Assembly (NCBI GenBank): GCA_002917775.1
Contig: KZ627150.1
Location: 250,052-314,051 of the forward strand
Length of the DNA: 64,000 nt
Direction: 5' to 3'
DNA from: Glaciozyma antarctica PI12
Lineage: Eukaryota; Basidiomycota; Microbotryomycetes; Kriegeriales; Camptobasidiaceae
The notes below the pieces were generated by a model. It did not search any database. It was not told where the DNA came from and saw nothing but the letters and a program-made list of their open reading frames with translations. Each line of letters starts with the position of its first letter. Position 1 is the stretch's first letter. This document shows positions 42,391 to 54,311 of this stretch, in pieces. Both the position numbers and the translations under genes were made by a program.

Positions 42391-45300
42391 ATGGCTCCTC
42401 GAAAATCGACCGTTTCAGCCTCCTCCAAGCCCGTCTCGCCAGCGAAGACGCCGCCTGCATCATCCAATGCGGCCACGCCGACCAAGATTCTACCAGGAAC
42501 GGTGACTGGAGGAGCGGAGGAGAAGAAGGTGGGAGAGGCGAGCTTTGAGGCGGGAGCTACGCCGATTCGGTTCTATGTGGGTCCGGTGTTGTTTGTGTGC
42601 ACCTCCGGAGCAGCGAGCTGATCGTGCTTGCGTTTTGCTAGGATGAGGAGGTGAGGCCTTGCCCGTTTGGACGGGTGGTTGCGTTGCGGAGCTAACCTCT
42701 AGCCCTTCCGCGGCAGGTCGAACGGATGCACAAGCAGTTGGCAGCGCGCGAAGCGGACGAAGCACGAGCACGAACCCAGCGCCCTCTAGCTCGCCAACCT
42801 TCTCGACAGCGCAAGAGCAAGGGCGTGACGATCAAGGGATTCCTCGCGCGCGTCGGGATCTTCTACGTCCTCATCGCGTACCTCTTCGTCTGCCCTTCGG
42901 ATCGCGCCGTTTGCCGCTCCCTCAGCTCCTTCCAATCCACCCTCGCCTCGTACGAACCCCTCGTCCGACCCTACTTCAACACGGCGACGAAGAAGCTCGA
43001 TCCCTACCTCGTCAAGCTCCACTCCAAGACGGACCCGTACTTCGAGAAGGCCCTCCCCTACTACACCAAGGCCGACTCGACTCTCCGCCCTCTCTACGTC
43101 AAGACGGATGCCACTCTTCGTCCCCTCTTCCACCGCCTCGTCGCCGGCTACAAGTCGCAAGCCCACCCCCGACTCCTCAAGGCGATCGAGGCGTCGCAGG
43201 AAGCGACCAAGCCATACGCAGTGCTCGCGAAGAAGTACTACGCCGCCTACCTCGCTCCAAGCATCGAGTGGTACTCGCGCGCAGGGCACGATTGGTACGC
43301 CTCGAACGCGGAGCGCTACGTCTCAACCGTGTCGAAGAAGGGCAAGTTCTACGCTAAGTACGCGTACGATTACGTCTCGCCGCTCTACTACGAAGGTCTT
43401 CCCGCCGCGAGCAAGTATTACCACGCCAAGTTCCTCCCCGCCGCTAGGTCGACCTACGCCACCTCGAGGAAGGCCTACGTAGGCGAAGTTCACCCTCGCC
43501 TCCTCGTCGCTGGATCTCACCTCAACGCGTTCTACAAGAGCAAGGTTCTCCCCGCCCTGCAGCGCTTCTACTCGCTCTACATCGCCCCTCAGGTCGACAA
43601 GATTACCGAGCGCATCTTCGAGTACCGCACCAAGAAGTTCAGGAGCGAGGCGGTCGCTCACGTCGAGAAGGTCGAGGAGGAGATCAAGGCTGAGCACAGC
43701 GTCGACGACCTCGAGGGTGCGTTCCGAGCTCGCTGCAGGGTCGAAGCGAAGCTAAACTTACAGCTTGCGCAGACTTCATCGCAGAGCTCCGCGACGAGAC
43801 CTACGTCAAATCCGAGGACGCTCCCCTTCCCGTCGCCGCCGCTCCCGCCCCTACCGAAGTCCTCCCCACTCCCGAAGAGCAGAAGGCTCTCACAGCCGAG
43901 AAGCGCGCTGCTCTCGAGCTCCTCCAAACGACGTACGAGAAGGAGATCGCCAAGCTCGGACAAGTCGAGCACGAGCACGAGGTTCGTCGCCTAAATGAGA
44001 TTCGCACAAACGCGCTCGACGATATCCCCAAGCGCTTCAACGTCGTTATTGAGAGCCTCGATGGCGAGGGCGATAAGATGGTCGGGAGACTCGGAAAGTA
44101 CTTTGAGCGCGTGGCGAGGAACGACGACCTCTCTGTCGAGGCCAAGGTCGCCGATGCAGATTTCTTATCGAAGAAGGCGGTGGCGAAGGTTAGGAAGATG
44201 GCGGAGGACGCGCTGGTTGAGGTGGAGGATTACCGAGTGACGACGGTAGCGAAGGAGGTGCGCGCGAGTGAGAAGGCGGCGGTGGCGTTGACGGCTTTAG
44301 TTGATAAGGCTCAGGTGAGTTGCTTCTATGCTTGAGATGGGCTGGGCTAAGCTGACGATGGATTGTGCGTGCAGGAGGAGCTGGCGTACGGCTGGACTTG
44401 GCTCGACGACGCTCGGCACTCGGACTGGCAGCGTACGTTCCTCGTCTCCTCTCTCGCCAGTACCGCTTTGCTAACTCGACTCGAATCGCAGGATTCCACA
44501 AGCTCGCAAAGGCCGACTCGATCTGGGCCGACTACTACACCGGCGTCATGTCGGGCACGATCAAGGATTCCTCCCTTACCGACGCCAACCCTTACGCCAG
44601 CCTCGACGACGTCAAATCTCAAATCGATCCCATCGTCTCCACCTTCGAAGTCATCCTCGACAAGATCAAGACCAAGGGCCAGAAGGAGCTCAAGGGCGAA
44701 TGGACCGGCATCGGGAACGAGGCGCAGAAGGTCTTTCACAGGGCGAGCGAGGCGGTCAAGGAGTCGGCGTCGGCGATCGTGGGCGTGAAGCCTACGCCGA
44801 CAAACCTTCAGGAATCGGCTAGCTCGGTCGCTTCCGTCGCGCAGGAATCGGCGAGGTCTATCGCCCTCGCAGCGCAGGAGTCAGCCAACTCCCTTGCCGC
44901 AGCCGCGTACGATGCTATCCCTTCCATCCCCGCCGTTCCCACCGAATACGCCATCTCCGTCGCCTCCGTCGCTCAGGCGTCGGCCAACTCGATCGCTTCC
45001 GCCGCGCAGGCATCCGCCAGCTCGCTCGCAGCCGCAGCTTACGAAGCCCTTCCCACCATCCCCGCCATCCCAACCGACTACCTCATCAGCGCGCTCGGCG
45101 ACGCTTCCGAATCGGTCGTCCACATCGCGGGCGAGGCTTCGCAGACGGCCGTTCGCGCATTCGGCTCCGAGCCTAGCCCTACCGACCTCGCACAATCTGC
45201 TACCTCCGTCTTCGGAGGCGTAGCAGCGGCGGTCGAGTCGGTGTACGGCGAGACGTCGCAATCGGTCGTTCGCGCCGTCGGTCAGGAACCCTCCCCCACC

Positions 45301-45789
45301 GACCTCGCTCAATCGGTCACCTCCATCGCCAAGGTCGCCTCCTCCGTCGTCGTCGTCGACGTCCCCGCATCCGTCGTTAGCGGATACTCCGCCGCCGCAG
45401 GCCAGGTCGAATCGGTCGTCGAGAAGGCTACGGAAGGCCTTTCGACCGCCGCCAGCGCCGCATCCTCCCTCGCCGCTCCCCACCCTCTCTTCACCCCCGC
45501 TCCTGCGCGACCTTTCTCCCCCGAACTACAAGCGATGATCGGTCGAGGAGCGGTGCACGCAGCGGAGCGGTTCGAGAAAGCGTTCGGTCAGGGAGCCAAG
45601 GCGGTTCGAGGGGAGCCAAGTCCTACGGATCTCGCTCAGACGGTCGCTTCGGTCGTGGCTGAGGCGACGAGCACGCTGTCGTCCGTCTATGCGGACGTCG
45701 CGACGGGCGTTGGATCAGCGACGAGCCTCGTTGGATCCCTCGCCTCGCCTCATCGTTCGTTCGCAAAGTCGGCGCACGTGGAGCTATAG
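42391..45789 (+). CDS. Large membrane-anchored protein with aromatic helical repeats and Ala/Ser-rich C-terminal repeats
   Basis: Not assigned. Exons 42391-42576, 42642-42650, 42717-43716, 43773-44314, 44375-44432 and 44492-45789 give 1,030 residues. The second exon is only nine bases (Asp-Glu-Glu). The N-terminal 60 residues are Pro/Ala/Lys-rich; one membrane segment follows, FLARVGIFYVLIAYLFVCPS. Residues about 130-330 are Tyr-rich repeats of the type LRPLYVKTDATLRPLFHRL, then charged coiled coil. After about residue 620 come amphipathic Ala/Ser repeats (SVASVAQESARSIALAAQES) and four copies of a P-S/T-P-T-D/N-L motif, three reading EPSPTDLAQ. Similar basidiomycete proteins are often mislabelled as hox-type factors; here nothing supports DNA binding. 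The repeats resemble lipid-surface-binding helices, which is inference. Confidence 0.78.
42642..42650 (+). other. Nine-base microexon (Asp-Glu-Glu)
   Basis: Bounded by a ttttgctag acceptor and a gtgaggcc donor. Phase 0 on both sides, so it could be skipped without changing frame. The two flanking exons join correctly with or without it. Confidence 0.7.
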
Positions 45790-46575
45790 TATCTCTCAAC
45801 GGCAACAGTCACCCTCGACCCTCTCTCTTACCTCCTTTCGCGGTCAGCAAGATATTCGCGCGCCACTCGCAGCACTTGCTCGACTCGCGCCAACCTTCCC
45901 CCTCCTGCACTCCTCTCCCCTCCCCTCCTCTCCTTCTCCCTCTCCAGCCCTTCCACCGTATCACTCCCCTCCTTAGTTCCATTCTCCCTTGTCGCTCCCT
46001 CCCCTCTAAACTCAAAACCTTTTCGTATTCGACCTCCATACCCCCCAGTTCAAATCTGTGCTGCCATATACAAGCTTTCCGAGACTCGTTTCTGGAACTC
46101 GTAGAGTGCTCTCGCAAGGCTGCTCTCCTCTCCCACCAGCCTGTTCTGACAAGGTCGCCATCTGGCGGACGAGCAGCTAGATTGAACTTCGGCAGGAACG
46201 GCGCATTCGACTGAGACCTCCAAAGTCGCAGTATCCGCACTAGTGTCCTCGCTGGCTTAAGCTCCCTCCCACTTGCGAACGTAACGAACCCGCTACCAGT
46301 TCCCTGTTCCTCTCTTCGCCCATAGATTCAGCAGCGGTAGGGAGAACGCGGCCACGACGACTCCTTGTCCCTCCATCGGCTCCTACAGGTGAGCGCCTCC
46401 CCTCTTTAGACTCCGCCGCTCAAAGGACCGGCTGCCAGCGCAAGCCTACGCCCAAGCCTGCTGAGCTAACTCTGTTGTTTTCTCCTCCTTCCCTCTCTAC
46501 CAGAGCGCTTAGACGTAGGGGTCTGCAATCGACGCGACTCACCCGACCGAACACCTCCTCTCCCCTTCCCCACCA
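45790..46575 (+). promoter_or_regulatory. Promoter and spliced leader of the CON7-like gene
   Basis: About 790 bases without a gene. A probable leader intron lies at 46389-46503: donor gtgagcgcc, a gctaac branch site and a taccag acceptor. The stretch 45890-46020 is strongly C/T-rich. The region around 46060-46250 has no recognisable feature. Confidence 0.5.
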
Positions 46576-48331
46576 ATGACCGACACGTTTAGCTTCCACC
46601 CTCCCCCCGTTTCGCCCTCTTACAGCTACCCTGTCCTCTCCGAGCCCACCGTTTTTTCCCACCAGCGGCCCGACAGCACCTCAGGGTACGGCGGACCGCA
46701 GCACGACCAGGAACTGCCGAGCGGGCCTTACAGTTATGGAAGTGCGGGGCCTACGGATGGGCGAAGGGAGGAAGGGCATGGAGAGGTGATCGGTGGAGGA
46801 GGTCGGCGTAGGCCTGAGGACGAGGGACTGTTCGTGACGGGGCAGCGTTCGAGAGGAGGATCGCCAGGAGCGCCGAGCTCCCTCCCGTACGCCAACCACT
46901 TCCAGCCCGGCCCGTTCAGCTACTCGAACCGGGGCATGCTAGGCGCCAACGTCCGCAACACTCGTCCCATGACCGCCCCTTCCTCCGTCTCGGCGCCCTA
47001 CTTTCAAGGCGCCATTTACTCGCCCACCCCGCACGCCTCCTCCTCCTACTACCCTCCTCAACTCGCCCAAGCGTTCAGCTACCAGGTCGATTCGGGCGCG
47101 GTGCTGGACGCGGACGCGTACCGCGCTCGCGGCTTCAGCTTACCAGAGCTCGCGGGTCTCGTCCCGGGCGGAGGAGGTGCGGGAGGCCCGCACGATGAGC
47201 AGAGGTACTCGAGCCGGCCAGGATCGGCAGGTGGGCGAGGGGGATCGTCCACCTTCATGTACGGTCTCCCACCTCCCGCCGAAGGATCGGTCCAGGATCT
47301 TTCCTCTCCCGAGCAGCATTCGCGCCCGACAACGGGCGACTCTCGCCCCAACTCCTCCCACGACACCCTCGGTCGCTTCGGTCAGCGCCAGCCTAGTCGC
47401 GCTCCTCCCGGTACTCGCGACTCGAATCGGTCGGGTCAGGCGGGGGGAGAGACCGGTCCGTACGCGACGATGGACGGCGCGCCTTCGCACTTCAACGAGT
47501 CCAAGCTGTACAGCTTTGCTGGGACTGTCTCTCAGCCGACGAAGCGACCGAGGCGGCGGTATGACGAGATCGAACGGCTCTACACCTGCGACTACCCTGG
47601 ATGCCAGAAGGCCTACGGAACGCTCAACCACCTCAACTCGCACAAGACGATGCAGAAGCACGGCCCGAAGAGTACTCCAGCTCGTGCGTTTATCTCTCAG
47701 TCTGCGCTCAACGACCGTCGCTGACTCCATTTCGCCCATCGCAGAATTCAAGGAGCTTCGAAAAGCCTGGCGCGAGAGCAAGAAGGCCGCCGCGAACGCT
47801 GCCTCCCGCGCTCGTCCTCCAACGAGCCCTCCCTCCAAGACCCAGCTCGAAGGCAACGATTACGAGTCGCGACCCTCCAACGATGGTCCTCGCCCTTCGA
47901 CCTCCGCCGGCGAGTACCACTACAGCGTCCCGGCGCCGTTCATGTCGTCGCTCGGAACCGCGATCCCCTCGTACCCTTCGGCGCAAATGCAGCTCCCGAC
48001 AGCTCAATTCGCATTCGGCGCTCTCCCTCCCGACCCCCTCATGGCCGGTTGGCACTCTCCCTACTCCCAATCCGCCGCGTTCGACCATCCCCAGCTCGGG
48101 AACCCCGGAGCTCCCTACCCCACCTCCCCGCATCGACCCGTCACCGCGCCCTCGTACTACTCCAACGCTCCCACGTTCGGCCACTACGTCGATCGCAACA
48201 TCTCAGCCGGCTTCGAGATGGGCGGGAGGAGGCTCAGCTTGCCGCAGACGGACATGCGCCTCCCGTCGGCGCCGACGACGTTTGGATTCCCGGGCTTGCC
48301 GCAGGATCAGTTTGCGAGTATTCAGAAGTAG
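46576..48331 (+). CDS. CON7-like C2H2 zinc-finger transcription factor
   Basis: Two exons (46576-47683, 47745-48331) give 564 residues. The only folded part is a zinc-finger block near residue 335: RLYTCDYPGCQKAYGTLNHL, then NSHKTMQKHGPKSTPAQFKE and LRKAWRESKK. This CxxxxC-to-HxxxxH finger with the KAYGTLNHLN core and the following basic helix is the signature of the fungal Con7 family, which controls cell-wall and morphogenesis genes in filamentous fungi. A basic patch, TKRPRRRYDEIE, just before the finger may be the nuclear signal. The rest is Pro/Ser/Gly/Tyr-rich and disordered on both sides. ATG 46576 follows a spliced leader. Targets are unknown. Confidence 0.85.
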
Positions 48332-48767
48332 AGAGGAGGGAACGGAGCTGGGAACGGCGCGAGGGGAGGAAGCGACGAGGAGGAGGAGAGGGAGGGGCGT
48401 CCCTAGATCGAAGGAGGAGCGTCGGGCTGTCGCTCGCTTGTTTATAGCCGTTCATTCCTCTCCTATTCCGTTCCTTAAACCCTCTCACCCTATCCTCATT
48501 GCTATACCCTTCTCCCTGCACTCCCCCCTCCTCCACTCCTCTTCGCTCGTGTTACTCCATATAAAAAGGGAGGGAGAACAGCTCTGCAGTGTATGCGCTT
48601 GAACCTTGTGAGAATCTGGCTACCGAGTTCGCTTGATCTCCTTGAAGAGGTAGGAGGGGAAGAGAAGGAAGAGACAGCCCCTCTCAGAGGCCTGGAGCAC
48701 CTCGAGAACTTCGACGTTTCGTGCTCTCCCTCGACCTTCCACTCGCACGCCCCCACTCCCTCTCAGG
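48332..48767 (+). promoter_or_regulatory. Promoter region of RRP4
   Basis: 436 bases between the CON7-like stop and the RRP4 ATG. A TATA-like tataaaaa lies at 48560-48567, about 200 bases before the ATG. No gene is supported. Confidence 0.4.
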
Positions 48768-50092
48768 ATGTTCCGCATCATCTCCTCCCCCTCGGACGCC
48801 TCCGCCCTTCCCTCACCCGCCCGCGCCCAGCAACAAGCGATGGAAGACATTCTCATGGAGGAGGACTTCGCGGCCGACGACAACGGTGCCGGTCCCAGTC
48901 GCGCCCAAGCGGTCGGTGGAGGACGAGTAACGGGTCCTGGAGAGGCTATTGCGGACGCAGGAAAGTGGATGAGGTGCGTTCAGTTGCTGGAGGGAGCGGA
49001 GGGAAGAAAGCTGATGAGGGCGCAGGGGACATGGGACGTATGTGCAGGATGATAAGGTGCTGGCGTCGGTGGCGGGGACGTTGGAGAGGGTTAATAAGCT
49101 CGTGTCGGTGCGGCCGTTGAGGACCAAGTGAGTGATTCGGGCGAGGAGAGGGGAGAGGGGAGCTGATGCGGGCTTGCAGGTACCGTCCTGAGGTGGGAGA
49201 TCTGGTGATTGGGCGTATTGTGGAGGTCAGTAGGAGTGCGCACGCAGGCAAAAGTGGGGCTGACTGTGGGAGCTCCGCAGGTGGGACCCAGACGATGGAA
49301 GGTCGAGGCGTATGCAGCTCAGAACGCTGTTCTCATGCTGTCGTCCATCAACTTGCCGGGTGGTGTGCAGGTGCGCTAGACTGCTAGCACTTCTAAGTGA
49401 GCTTAGCTGACGCTCCTCTCTCGCAGCGGCGGAAACTCGAGTCGGATGAGCTACAAATGCGAACGTTCTTCCAAGAGGGAGACCTGCTCGTCGCCGAGGT
49501 ACAAGCCTTCTTCGCCGACGGAGCAATGAGTCTTCACACTCGTTCCCTTAAATACGGAAAGGTACGCCCACTCCACCGCGTTCTCCTCGCAAACCTGACC
49601 CCTCGCAGCTCCGAAACGGCCTCCTCGTGATCGTCCCTCCCTCCCTCATCGTTCGCCTCAAGTCTCACTTCCACACCCTCCCCTTTGGCGTCGACCTCAT
49701 CATTGGACTGAACGGGTACATCTGGGTCAGCAAGACGGTCGCCAAGGTGCTGAAAGCGGACGGGGAGGAGGTCGGATTCGGCGAGGAGAGTGGCGAGGGA
49801 GTTTATAGCGCCGAGAACGAGGTACGTACTCCGCTTTCGCTCCACATGAAGAACGAGCTGACGCTAGTCAACGCAGGACATCTCGGCGGAAGTTCGCCTC
49901 GCCATCACGCGCGTCGCGCTCCTCCTCTCGCTCCTCGCCAAGTACTGCATCCCCATCTCGGCAGATATCATCACGGAGGCGTACGAGGTGTCGGTGCGGA
50001 TCGTGGGGGAGGAACCAGAGGGAGTTCGGAGTCTAGCGAGGCTGGATGTTGGGGAGGAGGTGCTGAGGTCGTTGGCATTAGGGAGGGACTAG
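48768..50092 (+). CDS. RRP4: Exosome cap subunit RRP4
   Basis: S1/KH-domain subunit of the RNA exosome cap, nuclear and cytoplasmic. Starts [20 protein letters not shown], with an acidic N-terminal segment ([14 protein letters not shown]). Then [100 protein letters not shown], the KH-type [17 protein letters not shown], and the C-terminal helix [16 protein letters not shown]. Exons are short at the 5' end and each junction keeps frame. Stop at 50090-50092. Confidence 0.93.
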
Positions 50093-50616
50093 GCTTGCGA
50101 ATGCGAACGTCGTTCTTCTCAGAGAATCGCGGGTCATTTGCGTTGTGCGAGAAGCAGTTAGGTGGCGCGCACCGCTGTCGGCCCGCTAAACGATCGCTCC
50201 TCTCGCGCTGTTGAGCTCGTCGCGACAATGCGTTTCAAAGAACAGCTCTTCGCGACCTTTCTCTCTCTCTCTCTGCGCGCGCACGATCTGAAATTTGGTT
50301 CGAGGGTTTTGCAGGACTGGTAAACAGTTTGTATGAGGAGTAAAGGGGGGTAGAGGCCGGCAAACAGCCTGCGACCGACGAGGGAGGAGAATGATAAGGG
50401 CGTAAGATACGTGAGGGAGAGGAGGGGGATAGGGAGGGATGTGTATACTCGAATATGAAAAGGGGGGGAGTCGATGAAGGATATGTGGAGGAGAAAGGGG
50501 GTTATCGGGCGCGACGACCGTGAATGAAGAGCCACGGCCGTCGACTGGAATGCGGTACATGGATGCTAATGCGGGGGAGAGGAAAAGGCGAAGGAAGAAG
50601 GACGGGGATCGACGCG
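50093..50616. other. Gap between convergent RRP4 and the G1 cyclin gene
   Basis: 3' regions of both genes. A short CT/CG microsatellite (tttctctctctctctgcgcgcgc) lies near 50259-50282. No gene seen. Confidence 0.45.
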
Positions 50617-52194
50617 TCATGGTCGGAACGACGACGAGGACGAGGTGATGGAGGAGGGAGAGGACGACTTGCCCTCCCAGCTCGTGCGCTTGAGAGGTTG
50701 TCGTGATGCTGGGGCGTGCGAGTCTCGACTCGGTAGTGGTGCGTGCGTTCGAGGGTGGTTCTCCTTGCCAGACTTGGCGAAAGGGTTGTCGGAGGAGGGG
50801 TATGGGGAGGTGGGGGTGTTGGGAGTGAGGGGTTCGTCGTCGTCGTCCGAATCTTCCGACGAGGATGACGAGGACGAGGAGGAGCTGTTGGAGCTCTGGG
50901 AGCGGGAGGAAACGAGGGCGCAGCTCGAAGGGGCGGCGGGGGAGGACGCGCTGGATCCGGAGTGACGCGACGTCGAGGGGGCGGACCAGTCGTAGTACGA
51001 GAATCGACGGCCCGAGAGGTACCACTCGCGAACAAAGGTCGACGCGCGCGAGTAAAAATGGAAGGAGTACTGCAACGAACGAAAGTTAGCGCGTCGTTGT
51101 TGAGACGCGTCGAGAAGACGACAAACCTTTTTGACGACAATGGTCGAAACCGATTCGAGGTGTTCGGCGAGGTGAAGGTCAAGCATGGACGCGATGCAGA
51201 GGACTTGTTCGCTCTCGTCGAGGACCTGAGAGGGAGCAAGGAATATCGTTAGCCATCGGTCCACGACGACGTAAATCCGAAACAATTAACGTACCCGACG
51301 AGACTTGCCGAGCATGAAACGAGCGAGGAGAAGGGAGGCGATGGCGAGCTCGGAGGGCTTGAAAGGAATGTACTCCTTGTGGAAGAGAGTGATCTCCATC
51401 ACGAAGCGCGCGACGTGCTGCGTTCGCTGCTCCTCAATCTGCCCCGTCACACACGCCAACCGCAACCACGCCTCCGTCGTTGGGTGGCCCACGACCCAGT
51501 TGATCGTCGAGAGGACGTGACCCTCCATCTGGATGAACGCGCTCTCGTCGTACGCCCCGCAGCACATCTGGCACAGCTCGGGTACCGTCGGCACGCGATC
51601 TTTCGCGTCCTCAAACTTGGCCGCGATCCAAAGCGACGCGCACCCGACGAGTTGGTAGTGCTTCTTGAAAACGATGCGCTTCGAAACATAGCGGTCGACG
51701 ATGTTGAGGGCGAGGTAGAGAGTTTCGGGACGAAGGCGATGTTGCTGGTGAATCTCGATGAGGAAGTCGACGAGGTAAGGGCGCATGTACCATTGGAGCT
51801 CGGGTTGCTGGTCGATAAGGTCGACAGAGGCGGTAGTTTTGGTCTGGAGAGGAGGGAGAGGAAGAAAGGATCACATCACAATCAGCTTCGCGTCCTCGGG
51901 CACACGCGTCGAGAAAAGAAAAGCGCAGCTCACCTCCATATCGAACATGTACGTCTTGACCTCGCTCTGGTACTCGTGCTCGAGCAGGTTCTGCAAGTCC
52001 CGTTCGGCCAGCACCATCTGCGCCGCCGACTGGCGAAGAACTTCGGCGGCGAGAAGCTCTGGCGACGTCCGCCGCGCCGAATCGCGTAGAGGAGAGTCCT
52101 TGCGCTTGTTGAGCGAGGCGGGAGAGGAGCGCTTCTTGTTGTAGAACGAGTTGCGCGAGGTGGGGAGGGCGGTGACGGAGGTGGTCGCCTTCAT
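50617..52194 (-). CDS. G1/S cyclin (Cln-type)
   Basis: Cyclin that would activate the cell-cycle CDK at START. It starts MKATTSVTALPTSRNSFYNK at 52194. The cyclin box reads MRPYLVDFLIEIHQQHRLRP, ETLYLALNIVDRYVSKRIVF, HYQLVGCASLWIAAKFEDAK, CCGAYDESAFIQMEGHVLST, INWVVGHPTTEAWLRLA, and EYIPFKPSELAIASLLLARF. This is closest to fungal Cln-type cyclins, not B-type. The C-terminal 120 residues are Ser-rich, with a run of Ser followed by DSDDDDEPLTPNTPTSP, resembling a phosphodegron/PEST tail, and end SSITSSSSSFRP. Short exons near the C-terminus (LDESEQVLCIASML) are joined across introns in frame. The upstream non-coding region is unusually long. Confidence 0.88.
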
Positions 52195-54311
52195 GACAGG
52201 GCGGAGGTGAAAAGAACGGCGAGGCGAATGGCGAAGAGATTGGGGGAGGGAGGAAAGGGTAGGTGGAGGGACTGGGTGCAGGAAGGAGGAGGTAGACTGA
52301 AGGAAGGTGATCACACAAGCGAATGCGGAAAAGGAGAAGTCGTTAACGAATGTCGGTAGGAAAGCACAAAAGGGTCGAAGGCGGGTGTGGTCGTGGAGAG
52401 GGGAGAGACGAGTGAAGGAAAGGGAGACGAGTGAAGGAAAAAGGAGAAGTTAGCGAGGTGATGGAAGGGAAGATAGAGTCGAACGCACGCTGAGCGTTCC
52501 GCCAGCTGAAGCTAAACGACGGAAAGTTCTCGAGGGGAAGCGGGTGATCTGCTTTTGGAGCCGAAGATTAAAAAAGTCGCGAACGGGTCGATCGTTCGCG
52601 TCGTCGTTTCGTTGGCGTCTAGAGGTGAACGGTTTGGCGCGTTATAGAGTCGTCGGCGTGATGGGATTGAGTTTTTAGGTGAGGAGAGAAGGGGGGGAGA
52701 GTCGAAGGGAAAGGTGATCAAGTTCGTCGCGTCGTCCTTTTCGATGAGCGGCGCGCGCGAGAGAGATCGAGCCTCGTATAGGTCGCTAGGTCGCGGGGTT
52801 GAGAACGAGGAGAAGGTTACTTTAGAACGAATGGGGGGGAAGAAAGGGGAGAAGGAATGTTGAGTTAGCTGCGATCGACGAGAGAAGGCTCTCCGCCCTG
52901 ATTGAGTCGCGTAACGGCGCGCGTCGCGCTCTGTCACAGTCACTTTGTTCAAAAGCGCAAATCTCGTCCTTCTGGGCTTCCCTTTACGCAGGCCTCGCCA
53001 TATCCTATCGCGTTCGCCCGACCCAGCTTAGCTTCCCCGCCCAGATTCCATCCCTCCATCACACCGGCTCAGGTCACATCCACCCACGCAACCAAAACAG
53101 CGAGCTCACATTATCGTTCAAATCTTCCTAATGGAGATCGTTCTTGTCGAGTGTAGCAGAAAGCGGAAGGCTCGTATCTGCGTGGACGTTCGTTCGTGAA
53201 GGTGCTCTGCGCGCAAGTCTCGTCAGCTCCTTGCCCGCCCCCTTAGCCCGCCCCACCCAATGGTCCTCTCCCCACGCCTTCCAACTCGGGCACAAGCTTA
53301 ACTCCCTCGCCGTCCCACTCCTGTCTCACACCTCTAGAACCCGCCGCACCTTTTTTATTTCGTGTGAAGAGGAAACTTGGCCGCAGCGCCGGACGCCGAG
53401 GAGAGTCGTCGCGTGGAAGCGTTTGTCGTCTCGATTCTGCTGCACAGAGGGAGCTCAGCGGATGCTTAGCTAGCTCTGTAGTCCTCCTGCCGACTTACAA
53501 ACGATGCGAGAAGCTCGCGGAGTGCAAAGATCCTTCCTCCGGAGAATCGAGAGTCGTGAGCGGCGCGGGAGGTCGTGAAGGACGGGGTCGTGAGCGTAGG
53601 CCGTTAAGGGGGTAGGTCGTGGGCGAGCGGAGCTGCCGTCTCTAGGTGCTGGTGGGAGGAGGAGGAAGGAACCAAGGAGCTTGTGCGCAGAGTGTGATTG
53701 CGTGCACGGTAACTCTCCCAGCTCGCCCCTCCTCCTCTCTTGGACCCTCCGATTCTCGAGCAAGCATTTCAAACCAACGACTCCTTCTCAAGAAGGATAC
53801 TACGAGGAAAGGAGAGGGAAACTAGAGGCGAGTTGAGCGAGATCAACTCGGCTCCGAAAGCTCGCTCTGGAGCTCCGAAATCCCTCCCCTTTCTTCGTCT
53901 TTTCCATCACAGCACTGAGCAGTGCGTCTTTCCACGCGCCTCGATACTTGAAGGAAGCGGTCATTCAATTATCTCCACTTTTGGGTCGAGGCACGCTTTG
54001 CTCCAAGGCGCCGTTCGTTCCCGGAAGCTGTCTCAGCGACCTTCGCAGTACTCGCCTTCCCATCACATTGTGATGCCCTTCCCTTTGATCCAGTCGACTT
54101 TGCAAGCTTCAAAGCAGACTGCGCGCGCAGAGGAGTCTTCCTTTGTGCCCTGAAGGCGTGGAACGAGGAACGCAAACGACCACTTCCTTCCCCCTCGCCT
54201 TCCTCCTCGCTCCAACCTCGTTCACCGCCCACAGTCCTCCCTAATAAAATCGACCATCGTCCGAAAAAGCTCGTGACAAATTGCACCTTCTCTCTCCATC
54301 TCCGCACGGCT
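52195..54311. other. 2.1 kb gene-poor stretch upstream of the G1 cyclin
   Basis: The longest stretch without a supported gene. It starts with the cyclin leader and promoter and ends at the 3' end of THR1. A 17-base direct repeat (gagacgagtgaaggaaa) occurs at 52405 and 52424. Several donor-like and gctaac-like signals in the first kilobase (for example gttagcgag, gttaacgaa on the plus strand) could belong to leader introns or to an unspliced RNA. Open frames in 52900-54150 on the plus strand (up to 138 codons) have no recognisable feature. No tRNA was found by eye. Confidence 0.45.

Noticed and set aside
50258-50283. CT/CG microsatellite as a functional element
   Set aside because: Short, in a 3' intergenic region, with nothing around it to suggest a role.
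53740-54153. 138-codon plus-strand frame in the gene-poor region
   Set aside because: No family feature, no nearby intron signals in register and ordinary composition for this DNA.
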